NCBI RefSeq assembly: GCF_000172415.1 | Contig: NZ_ABLD01000024.1 | Span: 40,643-104,642 of the forward strand | Origin: Paraburkholderia graminis C4D1M | GTDB taxonomy: Bacteria; Pseudomonadota; Gammaproteobacteria; Burkholderiales; Burkholderiaceae | Direction of reading: 5' to 3' | DNA: 64,000 nucleotides | In this document: piece after piece, positions 53,485-62,220 of the stretch | Position numbering within the stretch: position 1 is the stretch's first letter | Layout of the letters: each line of letters opens with the position of its first letter | Notes under the pieces: model-generated | The model's input: the letters and a program-made list of their open reading frames with translations, nothing else | What the model was told of the DNA's origin: nothing | Database searches by the model: none | Made by a program: the position numbers and the translations under genes

Positions 53485-54786
53485 TCAGCCCGGCAGATCG
53501 GCGGGCTGATCGAATGCTTCTTCCGGCGCGTGCGCGAGGCTCAATGCTTCTCCCAGACGCGTCCGGTCGCAGGCACGCTCCCACATCGATACGAAGATCA
53601 CCGCGCACGCGTTGCTGATCACACTCGTCAGCGCGCGCGCTTCGGACATGAATCGATCGATTCCGACCAGCAGCGCGACACCCGCAAGCGGCAAGTCGGG
53701 AATCACGGCGAGCGTCGCGACGAGCGCGACGAGCCCGCTGCCCGATACGCCCGCCGCGCCCTTCGACGTCAGCAGCATGACGGCGAGCATCGTCGCGATC
53801 TGGCCGCCGGAGAGCGGGACATCGCAGGCTTGAGCGATGAACATCGAGGCAAGCGTCAGGTAGATCGCCGTGCCGTCCAGGTTGAACGAGTAGCCCGCAG
53901 GCAGCACGAGACCCACGATGCCCTTGTCGCAGCCGAGCGCTTCGAGCTTGACGATAAGGCGCGGCAACACCGGTTCCGTCGACGACGTCGCGAGCACGAT
54001 CACGAGTTCCTCGCGAATGTAGCGCAGCAGCCTCCACAGCGAGAAGCCATGCAGCCGCGCGAGCGGACCGAGCACGCAGATCACGAACAGCAGACACGCC
54101 ACGTAGAACGACAGCATCAGCATGCCGAGCGAGCCGATCGAACGAATGCCGAAGCGGCCGACCGTGAACGCCATCGCGCCGAACGCGCCGGCGGGCGCAA
54201 GCCGCATGATCATCGCGAGGATGCGGAAGAGCACGTCCGCGACACTGTCGATCATTTCCTGCACCCGCCGCCCGGCTGTTGGGCTCGCGTTCAATGCAAA
54301 GCCGAACAGAAGGGCGAGCAGCAAAACCGGCAGCACTTCGCCTTTCTCGAACGCGCCGACGAGCGTCTGCGGAATCACATGCAGCGCGAATTCGACGAGT
54401 CCGTGCGACTCGGTGCGCGCCGAATAGTGCGCGAGGATGGCCGTATCCAGATGATGCGCGTCGATGTGCATTCCCGCGCCCGGATGCAGCGCGAACGCGG
54501 TGCCGAGCCCGAGAACGAGCGCGACGATGGTCAGACAGTAGAAGAGCGCCAGCGCCTTCAGGATGGTCCGGCCGATCTTCGAGCCGCTCGCGAGCGAAGT
54601 AATGCCGGTGACGATCGTGCAGAACACGATCGGCGCGATCATCATGCGTACCAGCGCGACGAACGCATCGCTGAGCGGTTTGAGCGATGCGCCGATCTGC
54701 GGCCACACATGGCCGACGGTCATGCCGAGCGCCATGCCGAGCAGCACCTGCACGTAAAGCAGCCGCAATGGCCTGGCCAATGTCAT
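53485..54786 (-). CDS. DctA-family dicarboxylate/cation symporter
   Basis: 433 residues. The DAACS signature is present: SSTEPVLPRLIVKLEALGC, GLVLPAGYSFNLDGTAIYLTLASMFIAQA and LLTSKGAAGVSGSGLVAL. Imports C4-dicarboxylates with protons or sodium. Its ATG overlaps the TGA of the preceding LysR gene (ATGA), the last gene of the BoxR-like/LysR/DctA unit. A second DctA-type gene lies at 60744. Confidence 0.9.
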   Translation of the reverse strand: MTLARPLRLLYVQVLLGMALGMTVGHVWPQIGASLKPLSDAFVALVRMMIAPIVFCTIVTGITSLASGSKIGRTILKALALFYCLTIVALVLGLGTAFALHPGAGMHIDAHHLDTAILAHYSARTESHGLVEFALHVIPQTLVGAFEKGEVLPVLLLALLFGFALNASPTAGRRVQEMIDSVADVLFRILAMIMRLAPAGAFGAMAFTVGRFGIRSIGSLGMLMLSFYVACLLFVICVLGPLARLHGFSLWRLLRYIREELVIVLATSSTEPVLPRLIVKLEALGCDKGIVGLVLPAGYSFNLDGTAIYLTLASMFIAQACDVPLSGGQIATMLAVMLLTSKGAAGVSGSGLVALVATLAVIPDLPLAGVALLVGIDRFMSEARALTSVISNACAVIFVSMWERACDRTRLGEALSLAHAPEEAFDQPADLPG

Positions 54787-55712
54787 TTCGAAGTCTTCTT
54801 GGCCGCGCGCGCCGTGCTGCTGCGTCTGGCCTCGAGAATCATCTGATGGAACTGTTGCGCGGCCGGCGCAAGCGGGCGGCCGCGGCGTTTGAGAATGCCG
54901 ACGCGCCTCGTCACGACCGGATCGACGAGCGGCACGCCGGTCAAGATGGGATGATCGCGCATCGGCATCGCCATCGAAGGCACCGCGGCCACACCGAGTC
55001 CCGCTTCGATCAGGCCGAGCAGGGTGGTCACATGGCGCGTCTCGCAGACGCTCGGCACGGGCGGCGCCACGCTGGTCAACGCCTGATCTAGCAGCAGGCG
55101 GTTGCCGGATGTCTTGTCGACGGAAACGTATTCGTGTTCATAAAGCTCGCTCCAGGACACGCGCGTCTTGCGGGCGAGCGGATGATCGCGCCGGCATGCC
55201 GCGACGAACCTTTCCTGTAGCAGAACCTTGAACTCCACCTCGGGCTCCTGGCTGCCCATGAAGCTGACGCCGAAGTCGGCTTCGCCGCTGATGACCGAGC
55301 CGAGCACTTCGTTCGCGCTCGAGTCGAGCAGCTTGACGCGGATGCGCGGATAGCGGGCGTGATAGGCGGCAACGACGCTCGGCAGGAAATAGTACGCAAC
55401 CGACGGCACGCAGGCGATGGTCACATGACCAAGGCGGCTGCTGGAAACGTCGCGGATGCCAAGCAAGGCGACGTCGAGATCGTCGAGAAGCTGTTCCGCG
55501 CTCGGAGCGAACACGCGGCCGACGGTGGTCAGCGTCACGCTGCGCGTGGTCCGCTCGAACAGCCGCACGCCGAGCGCCGCTTCGAGTTTCTCGATGCGCC
55601 GGCTCAGCGCCGGCTGCGAGATATTGACCGCCTCCGCTGCCTTGCGGAAACTGCCCAACTCCACGACGGCTCGAAACGCCTGCAAATCGTTCAGGTCGAA
55701 GTTGACGCCCAA
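54783..55712 (-). CDS. LysR family transcriptional regulator
   Basis: 309 residues from a TTG at 55712, chosen because the conserved LysR N-terminus (NFDLNDLQAFRAVVELGSFRKAAEAVNISQPALSRRIEKLEAALGVRLFERTTRSVTLT) begins four residues later and GGGGATGG lies upstream; the nearby ATG at 55719 is out of frame. Effector domain complete. The start overlaps the BoxR-like gene by 22 bp and the stop overlaps dctA by 4 bp. Probably controls the organic-acid transporter. Confidence 0.88.
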   Translation of the reverse strand: MGVNFDLNDLQAFRAVVELGSFRKAAEAVNISQPALSRRIEKLEAALGVRLFERTTRSVTLTTVGRVFAPSAEQLLDDLDVALLGIRDVSSSRLGHVTIACVPSVAYYFLPSVVAAYHARYPRIRVKLLDSSANEVLGSVISGEADFGVSFMGSQEPEVEFKVLLQERFVAACRRDHPLARKTRVSWSELYEHEYVSVDKTSGNRLLLDQALTSVAPPVPSVCETRHVTTLLGLIEAGLGVAAVPSMAMPMRDHPILTGVPLVDPVVTRRVGILKRRGRPLAPAAQQFHQMILEARRSSTARAAKKTSK

Positions 55713-56626
55713 GAGCCATCCCCCGTATTTGATTCGACGCTCGCCGTCACCAGCTCGCGCAATCCTCGATAAGCCTGCTTCAACGTCTTGCCGCTGGTGT
55801 CGTAAGCAACGTCCGCGCGCGCATAGAGTTCCGAGCGGCCGGCGAGGATGCGGCGCAGGTCGTCCATGGCTTCGCTTCGGCCTGCCATCGGCCGCAGATC
55901 GCCCTGATCGATAACACGCTGCATGTGGTCCTCGGGCGTCGCGCGCAACCAGACGGTGAAGCAGCGCGACAGAAGCAGGTTGAATGTGCGCGTCTCCGAT
56001 ACCAGTCCACCCGGCGACGCGATGACCGCTTCCGCTTCGCGCTTCAGGACTTCTTCGAGGGCTCTGAACTCATAACGCCGATAGGCGGTCGCGCCATACA
56101 GCGCATGAACCTCGGACGGCTTGCAGCCCGCAATCCGCTCGATCTCGCGCGTGAGTTCGATAAACGGCAAGCCCATTGCATCGGCCAGCATTTTGCCGAG
56201 CGTCGATTTGCCGGCGCCTCGCAAGCCGATCAATGCAATCCGCCGATAGCGGCCAGGGTCCGCGGAACGGGCGGCGAGCGACTGCCTGAGTGTTTCGAGC
56301 GAGTGCTGCAACGCAGCCGGTGGCTGATCGCGCAACAACTCCAGGATCTGCTCGCCTTCGGCCGAGCAACTCAACGGATCGCCGACGAGCGCCGCGACTG
56401 AGCAGCCCAGCGTTTGCGCGAGTTGCGCGAGCACGAGCAGGGACGCGTTGCCGCTGCCCATCTCCAGATTGGCCAGATGACGTTCGGACACGTTCGACTG
56501 ATGAGCCAGATCGCGCCGCGTCATGCCTCGCCGCGCGCGCAAAAGACGGACGCGCTCACCCAGTGCGACGAGCACGGGCTCTTTGGGCGCTGCGTCGGCG
56601 GCCGCGTCGGTCGGCGATGAATTCAT
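55691..56626 (-). CDS. BoxR/BzdR-type regulator: HTH plus shikimate-kinase-like domain
   Basis: 311 residues. N-terminal HTH_3 (ERVRLLRARRGMTRRDLAHQSNVSERHLANLEMG) joined to a shikimate-kinase-like domain with P-loop GLRGAGKST (134-142). This fusion is the hallmark of BoxR/BzdR, which repress aromatic-acid (benzoyl-CoA) genes until the CoA thioester binds. No box genes lie in the window. It heads an overlapping operon with LysR and DctA and faces an AAHS transporter, so it may sense an aromatic acyl-CoA. Confidence 0.88.
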   Translation of the reverse strand: MNSSPTDAAADAAPKEPVLVALGERVRLLRARRGMTRRDLAHQSNVSERHLANLEMGSGNASLLVLAQLAQTLGCSVAALVGDPLSCSAEGEQILELLRDQPPAALQHSLETLRQSLAARSADPGRYRRIALIGLRGAGKSTLGKMLADAMGLPFIELTREIERIAGCKPSEVHALYGATAYRRYEFRALEEVLKREAEAVIASPGGLVSETRTFNLLLSRCFTVWLRATPEDHMQRVIDQGDLRPMAGRSEAMDDLRRILAGRSELYARADVAYDTSGKTLKQAYRGLRELVTASVESNTGDGSWASTST

Positions 56627-56985
56627 TCGATTCCCACGAAGGCGGACGGCTGAAGTAGCCGAGTATATCGCCGCCCGGCGGCCGTCGACGGAGCGGCCCT
56701 CCGCGAGCCCTCGTCGACCCGATGCAACGCGCTGCGCTAGTGTTAACGAGCATTATGGTGCATGTTAAGTGTGCTCTATAGTGCATTCACTCGGGGCGGG
56801 CGGGTTTCGCGATGCGGCTAACGCTGCCGCCGCGTGCATCGAACTGACGAACGGCAATACAGCCGCGCCGAAATCCCGCCAAGGGCACTTACACGAGCGG
56901 CAATCCCAATCAGGCCGCCAGCTACACCTGTTCCTGGCACGCCGTGCGCGTGCGCCTCGTTCAAGCCGGTTCAAGGAGAACCAAC
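56627..56985. other. Divergent promoter region with repeated TGCA motif
   Basis: 359 bp between the BoxR-like gene and the frameshifted AAHS gene. No protein gene recognised. It holds the TATRGTGCAT repeat pair listed separately, and AAGGAGA before the AAHS start. Confidence 0.55.
56754..56786. promoter_or_regulatory. Candidate BoxR-type operator, two TATRGTGCAT copies
   Basis: TATGGTGCAT (56754-56763) and TATAGTGCAT (56777-56786) are direct repeats 23 bp apart. BzdR/BoxR operators are reported to contain TGCA repeats; the location between the BoxR-like gene and an AAHS gene fits. The link to this protein is an inference. Confidence 0.55.
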
Positions 56986-58316
56986 ATGCGGCACATCGAT
57001 ATTCACAAGCTTGGCGACGACGCGCGCTTTACGCGTCTACATGCAATCGTGCTCGCCATGTGCACGCTGGTGATCATCTTCGACGGCTACGATCTGGCGG
57101 TCGCGGGCATCGCGTTGCCGTCGATCATGAAGGAGATGGGCATCAAGGCGACCAGCGCCGGCTTCATGGTCAGCACCGCGTTGTTCGGGATGATGTTCGG
57201 CGCGGTGATCTTCGGCACAATCGCGGATCGTATCGGCCGGCGCTGGACGATCGCTGCTTGCGTCTTGCTGTTCAGCGTGTTTACCGCGGCGGCCGGCTTC
57301 GCCAGGGACCCGGTGACGTTCGGCGCGTTTCGCTTCGTCGCCGGATTGGGTATCGGCGGTGTGATGCCCAACGTGGTCGCGAAAATGTCCGAGTACTCGC
57401 CGCGCAAAATCCGCAGCACGATGGTGACGTTGATGTTCAGCGGCTATTCGGTCGGCGGCATGCTGGCGGCGCTGCTGGGCAAAGGTTTGATCGAGCGCTT
57501 CGGCTGGCAGTCCGTGTTCATCGCCGCGGGTCTGCCGGTTCTGCTGATTCCGTTCGTATTGCGAATGATGCCGGAGTCGATGGCGTTCCTGCTTCGCACG
57601 GGCCGCACCGACGCGTTGCGCTCCATCGCCGCGCGTCTCGTGCCCGATTACGTTCCGCAGAAGACGACCGCTTCGTTTTGTCCGATGGCGGCACGGCGCG
57701 CGCGACGCCGATCGGCAAGCTGTTCCAGGATGGACGCGCGTTCGGCACCGTCATGCTGTGGATCGCCTTCTTCATGTGCCTCTTCATGGTCTACGCGCTG
57801 AGTTCCTGGCTCGCGAAATTGATGGCGAGCGCCGGCTACACGCTCGGCTCGGCGCTGACGTTCGTGCTGGTGCTGAACCTCGGTGCGATGATCGGCGCGA
57901 TCGGCGGCGGGTGGCTCGCGGATCGCTTCAACATCAAGCATGTGCTGGCTTGCATGTATGCGCTCGCCGCCGTGTCGATCACGTTGCTCGGCTTCAAGAT
58001 GCCGACGCCGGTACTGTTCTTCGTGGTCGGACTCGCCGGTGCGTCGACGATCGGTACGCAGATTCTCACTTACGCATATGCGGGGCAGTTTTATCCGCTG
58101 GCGATCCGGTCGACGGGAATCGGCTGGGCGTCGGGGTTTGGCCGAAGCGGGGCGATTCTCGCGCCGATCATCATCGGCATTCTGATGGAAATGGCGTTGC
58201 CGCTGAAGCTGAACTTCGTCGCCATTGCGGCGCCGGCCGTGATTGCCACGATAGCCGTGCTGTTCATGGATAAAAACAGACAGAGCGTGGCCGCAGTAGA
58301 GCAAGCGACGGCGTGA
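56986..58316 (+). pseudogene. AAHS-family aromatic acid transporter, frameshifted
   Basis: The first 226 residues (from ATG 56986, AAGGAGA upstream) are a typical AAHS protein (FDGYDLAVAGIALPSIMKEMG ... LVPDYVPQK) and the rest continues in another frame (DDRFVLSDGG ... GKLFQDGRAFGTVMLWIAFF ... GGWLADRFNIKHV) to a stop at 58316. Restoring one G at about 57661-57664 joins them. The two halves match the intact paralogue at 28806 in order. The sequence is otherwise well conserved, so the indel is recent or a sequencing error. Without correction the first frame ends at 57801. Confidence 0.85.
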
Positions 58317-58344
58317 GTGGCTCAGGGCACTAGGCACGTCGCCA

Positions 58345-59307
58345 TCATTTGCGCGCGTTTCGTTTATTCCGTTCACGCGGTTGAACGCCTGTTTCGACCG
58401 GCGTGAACGGCGCCTGAAACCGGCTGACCAAAAAGTCGATGAAGGCGCGCGCGCGAACCGTCTGGTTCTTCTGCCGAGGGTAATAGACAAACAGATCGGC
58501 CGATGGAAGCACCGTGTTGGGCAGCACGAGATTGAGCCGTCCGCTCTGCACGTACTTGGCCAGATCCCATTCGGAGCGGATCAGGATTCCATGTCCGTCC
58601 AATGCCCAGCGAAGCACGATGTCGCCGTCGTTGCTGGACAGCGCGCCTTTTACCTTGATCGCCTCGATATGGTCGTTGACGATATAGCGCCAGACGCCGT
58701 ACGCATCGTCGTTTTGCCGATGGATGATGCAGCGGTGTTCGGCGAGATCGTCAACGCGCTCGGGCGTGCCGTACTTCTCCAGGTACTTCGGCGATGCGCA
58801 GAGAAAGCGGCGGTTGCTCATGATGCGCCGCGCGCTGAGCCGGCTGTCCGGTAGTTCGCCGAATCGTATTGCCATATCGAACGCGCCTTCGACCAGATCG
58901 ACGGGGCGGTCCGTTACTTCGAACTGAACTTCGACGGCCGGAAAGCGCTTCGCGAACTCCGAGACGAGCGGGGCAATCGTCGTGCGGCCAAATCCGAGCG
59001 TCGCGTTGATGCGCAGAAGACCTTGCGGGTCGCGCTTCGCTCCCGAAATCGCCTCTTCCATCTCGCGCACTTGCCCGACGATTTGCGACGCATATCGCAG
59101 ATACGTTTCGCCTTCGGGCGTGAGACTCACGCTTCGTGTGGTTCGATTCACGAGGCGCACGCCGAGGCGCTGCTCGATCACGCCGAGTCGCTTCGTCGCG
59201 GCGGGCGGCGACAGATCGAGCGCTCGCGCTGCCCCGGACAAGCTCCGCAGTTTCGCAAGCAGAATGAAAAACTCGAAGTCGGTGGCGGGTTGGGTGGCAG
59301 TATTCAC
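58345..59307 (-). CDS. LysR family regulator (DmlR-like), probable D-tartrate regulator
   Basis: 320 residues from a GTG. The N-terminal HTH (FEFFILLAKLRSLSGAARALDLSPPAATKRLGVIEQRLGVRLVNRTTRSVSLTPEGETYLRYA) and RINATLGFGRTTIAPLVSEFAKRFP effector start are typical of the DmlR/TtdR-like group that controls malate or tartrate genes. Divergent from the D-tartrate dehydratase gene with a LysR-type inverted repeat between them. Basic C-terminal tail. Confidence 0.88.
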   Translation of the reverse strand: MNTATQPATDFEFFILLAKLRSLSGAARALDLSPPAATKRLGVIEQRLGVRLVNRTTRSVSLTPEGETYLRYASQIVGQVREMEEAISGAKRDPQGLLRINATLGFGRTTIAPLVSEFAKRFPAVEVQFEVTDRPVDLVEGAFDMAIRFGELPDSRLSARRIMSNRRFLCASPKYLEKYGTPERVDDLAEHRCIIHRQNDDAYGVWRYIVNDHIEAIKVKGALSSNDGDIVLRWALDGHGILIRSEWDLAKYVQSGRLNLVLPNTVLPSADLFVYYPRQKNQTVRARAFIDFLVSRFQAPFTPVETGVQPRERNKRNARK

Positions 59308-59376
59308 CGAATGTGAAAAATGAAATGAATCGAAGTGCAGTTTAGCAGCGTTTCCGGCGATTAAGCTACGTCACAT

Positions 59377-59398
59377 ATTGCAATCGACGTATCGCAAT
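59377..59398. promoter_or_regulatory. LysR-type inverted repeat upstream of tarD
   Basis: ATTGC (59377-59381) and GCAAT (59394-59398) form an inverted repeat with a 12-bp spacer, close to the T-N11-A pattern of LysR sites, in the divergent promoter 28 bp before the tarD start. Its closeness to the start suggests autoregulatory or activating use; inferred. Confidence 0.55.
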
Positions 59399-59426
59399 CC
59401 TCTGCCAAAACTCTGGAGACTGTGCC

Positions 59427-60593
59427 GTGAGAATCGTTGAAATCCGCGAAAAGACCGTTCCGATCAGTTCCCCGATCCGCAACGCGTATATCGACTTCAG
59501 CAAGATGACGCTGAGTCTGGTCGCCGTCATCACCGATGTGATCCGCGACGGCAAGCCGGTGGTGGGCTACGGCTTCAATTCGAACGGCCGCTACGGCCAG
59601 GGCAAGCTGATGCGCGAGCGCTTCATTCCGCGCATTCTCGAAGCGGACCCTGCCTCTCTCGTCAACGATGCAGGCGACAACCTCGATCCGCACAAGATCT
59701 GGGCGACCATGTTCACCAACGAAAAGCCCGGCGGTCACGGCGAGCGCTCGGTTGCAATCGGCACGATCGACATGGCGATCTGGGATGCAGTGGCGAAGAT
59801 CGAAGGCAAGCCGCTGTTCCAGTTGCTCGCGGACCGTTATGGCAATGGCCAGCCGGATCGCAAGATCTTCGTGTATGCGGCGGGCGGCTATTACTACCCC
59901 GGTCAGGATCACGAGAAGCTGAAAGACGAGATGCGCAGCTATATCGACCGCGGGTATACGGTCGTGAAGAAGAAGATTGGCGGCGCGTCGCTCGATGAAG
60001 ACCTGCGCCGCATCGACTCGATTCTCAGCGTGCTGCAAGACGGCCAGAAACTCGCCGTCGACGCGAATGGCCGCTTCGATCTCGATACCGCGATTCAGTA
60101 CGCGAAAGCGCTCTCGCAATACGACCTGTTCTGGTACGAGGAACCGGGCGATCCGCTCGACTTCGAATTGCAAGCCACGCTGCGCAACTATTACGACAAC
60201 CCGATGGCAACCGGCGAAGACCTGTTCTCGATGCAGGATGCCCGCAACCTGATTCGCTACGGCGGCATGCGTCCCGACCGCGACTGGCTGCAGTTCGATT
60301 GCGCGTTGAGCTACGGCCTCGTCGAATACCTGCGCACGCTCGACATGCTGCGTCAGCACGGCTGGTCGCCGAGCCGCTGCATTCCCCACGGCGGCCATCA
60401 GATGTCGCTGAACATCGCGGCTGGACTCGGCCTCGGCGGAAACGAGTCGTATCCGGACCTGTTCCAGCCGTATGGCGGCTTCCCCGATGGCGTCAAAGTC
60501 GACAACGGCTACATCACGATGCCGGACTTGCCGGGTATCGGCTTTGAAGGCAAGTCCGATCTGATCGCCGAAATGCGCAAGCTGTCCGTATAA
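59427..60593 (+). CDS. tarD: D(-)-tartrate dehydratase
   Basis: 388 residues from a GTG with GGAGA. Enolase-superfamily protein nearly matching Bradyrhizobium D-tartrate dehydratase in length and motifs (PISSPIRNAYIDF, GGHGERSVAIGTIDMAIWDAVAKI). Catalytic Lys183 (VVKKKIGG), metal ligands Asp212 (VDANG), Glu238 (WYEEP) and Glu264 (TGED), and His321 (CIPHGGHQMSLNIA) are in place. Converts D-tartrate to oxaloacetate. First gene of a plus-strand unit with a DctA-type transporter and an SDR. Confidence 0.95.
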   Translation: MRIVEIREKTVPISSPIRNAYIDFSKMTLSLVAVITDVIRDGKPVVGYGFNSNGRYGQGKLMRERFIPRILEADPASLVNDAGDNLDPHKIWATMFTNEKPGGHGERSVAIGTIDMAIWDAVAKIEGKPLFQLLADRYGNGQPDRKIFVYAAGGYYYPGQDHEKLKDEMRSYIDRGYTVVKKKIGGASLDEDLRRIDSILSVLQDGQKLAVDANGRFDLDTAIQYAKALSQYDLFWYEEPGDPLDFELQATLRNYYDNPMATGEDLFSMQDARNLIRYGGMRPDRDWLQFDCALSYGLVEYLRTLDMLRQHGWSPSRCIPHGGHQMSLNIAAGLGLGGNESYPDLFQPYGGFPDGVKVDNGYITMPDLPGIGFEGKSDLIAEMRKLSV

Positions 60594-60743
60594 AACCTCG
60601 CAGTAAAAATGCATCGGCGGCGCCCGTCGGTGCACACATAAAAAATACAACGAAGGCGAAAGCGAGCCGTGGTCGCCAGGGCGGATTGCTCCGCTGTGGC
60701 CGCACGTCCTCTTTCCAGAAGACGCCAGTCACAGGAGACAGAC

Positions 60744-62102
60744 ATGCTGGTATCGAAAGGCAGGAAAATCGTCTCGAAGCTCTACGTGCAGGTTCTCATC
60801 GGCATCGTCGCCGGTATCCTGGTGGGGCACTTCTATCCGGACATTGGCTCGCAACTCAAGCCATTGGGTGATCTCTTCATCAAGCTGATCCGGATGCTGC
60901 TTGCACCGATCATCTTTGCCTCTGTCGTGGTCGGCATTGCGCGCATGAACGATCTTCATGAAGCGGGGCGAGTCGGCGTGAAGGCCGTTGTTTACTTTGA
61001 AGTTGCATCGACGATTGCGCTCTTGATCGGAATGGTGGTCGTCAATGTCATCAAGCCGGGTAGCGGAATGAACGTCGATCCGTCGCATATCGACGGCGCG
61101 GCAATCGCGACTTACACGCACGCGGCGAAGCAACACGGCATGCTCGAGTTCTTCATGAGCATTGTTCCGAACAGCATTGTCGGGGCATTCGCAAATGGCG
61201 AAATGCTGCCGATCATTTTCTTCTCCGTTCTTCTCGCCATCTCGCTTGCCAAGCTCGGCCCACGGACCGCGCCGTTTGTCGACATGCTGGACATGTTCTT
61301 GCAGGGCATGTTCGGGGTGGTGCGGATCGTCATGTACGTTGCACCGATCGGCGCGTTCGGCGGCATGGCGTTCACGATCGCGAAGTACGGTATCGGCACG
61401 CTGGCGTCGTTCGGCGAACTGATGCTTTGCCTGTATCTGACGTCGATTTTCTTTGTCGTTGTCGTGCTTGGCTTCGTGATGCGGCTATGCGGACTTTCGC
61501 TCTGGAAGTTCCTTCGCTATATCAAGGACGAAATTCTGATTACGCTTGGCACGGCGTCGACGGAAGCCGTATTGCCGCAAATGCTCATCAAGATGGAGAA
61601 GATGGGATGCTCACGTCCGGTAGTCGGCATGGTGCTGCCGACCGGCTACACGTTCAATGCGGATGGCACTGCGATTTACCTCACGATGGCGGCGTTGTTC
61701 ATCGCGCAGGCCATGAACATTCATCTGTCGATCTGGGACCAGTTGCTCGTACTCGCCGTGCTGTTGCTGACGTCAAAAGGATCAGCGGGTGTCGCAGGAG
61801 CGGGATTCGTTGCATTGGCGGCAACGCTGGCGTCGATGCACAAGATTCCCGTCGAAGGGCTCGTATTACTGCTCGGTGTCGACCGCTTCCTCAACGAGGC
61901 GCGCGCGGTCACGAACCTGATCGGCAATGGCGTTGCGACTGTCGTGGTGGCGCGTTGGGAAGGGCAGATCGATATGGATAGAGCCCGTGTGGTGCTGAAT
62001 CGCGAGAACACCGACGAGATTGAAGAGTTGCGGCCGGCCGCGCATCCGGCCGCGGAACCAGCGTCTGCGAGCGAAGCGCCGGTTGGTTCGAACGCGCATT
62101 GA
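60744..62102 (+). CDS. dctA: DctA-family dicarboxylate (probable tartrate) symporter
   Basis: 452 residues with the DAACS fold: VGIARMNDLHEAGRVG, GTASTEAVLPQMLIKMEKMGC, GMVLPTGYTFNADGTAIYLTMAALFIAQA, LLTSKGSAGVAGAGFVAL. AGGAGA supports the ATG. It follows tarD by 150 bp, so it probably imports D-tartrate or its C4 relatives. A hydrophilic Ala/Pro/Glu tail follows the membrane domain. A hairpin terminator lies 47 bp downstream. Confidence 0.9.
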   Translation: MLVSKGRKIVSKLYVQVLIGIVAGILVGHFYPDIGSQLKPLGDLFIKLIRMLLAPIIFASVVVGIARMNDLHEAGRVGVKAVVYFEVASTIALLIGMVVVNVIKPGSGMNVDPSHIDGAAIATYTHAAKQHGMLEFFMSIVPNSIVGAFANGEMLPIIFFSVLLAISLAKLGPRTAPFVDMLDMFLQGMFGVVRIVMYVAPIGAFGGMAFTIAKYGIGTLASFGELMLCLYLTSIFFVVVVLGFVMRLCGLSLWKFLRYIKDEILITLGTASTEAVLPQMLIKMEKMGCSRPVVGMVLPTGYTFNADGTAIYLTMAALFIAQAMNIHLSIWDQLLVLAVLLLTSKGSAGVAGAGFVALAATLASMHKIPVEGLVLLLGVDRFLNEARAVTNLIGNGVATVVVARWEGQIDMDRARVVLNRENTDEIEELRPAAHPAAEPASASEAPVGSNAH

Positions 62103-62149
62103 ATTAGTGGAGGCGAGCGCGAATAGATAGCGAGTATGTCAATATCAGC

Positions 62150-62187
62150 ATGACGGCATCCGGTTGTTCAACACCGGATGCCGTCAT
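62150..62187 (+). terminator. Long perfect hairpin after dctA
   Basis: A perfect 14-bp stem (ATGACGGCATCCGG / CCGGATGCCGTCAT) encloses a TTGTTCAACA loop that can itself fold further, followed by TTCTATTTC. It lies between dctA and the SDR gene. Strong terminator or attenuator candidate. Confidence 0.7.
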
Positions 62188-62220
62188 TTCTATTTCATCC
62201 ACGGAAAAGGAAAATTGCTG

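Noticed and set aside
53530..54846. A 438-codon frame antisense to dctA and part of the LysR gene
   Set aside because: Highly charged and repetitive; the minus strand carries clear DctA and LysR motifs.
57650..57680. Programmed ribosomal frameshift in the AAHS gene
   Set aside because: No slippery heptamer or stimulatory structure is visible at CAGAAGACG; a one-base indel is simpler.
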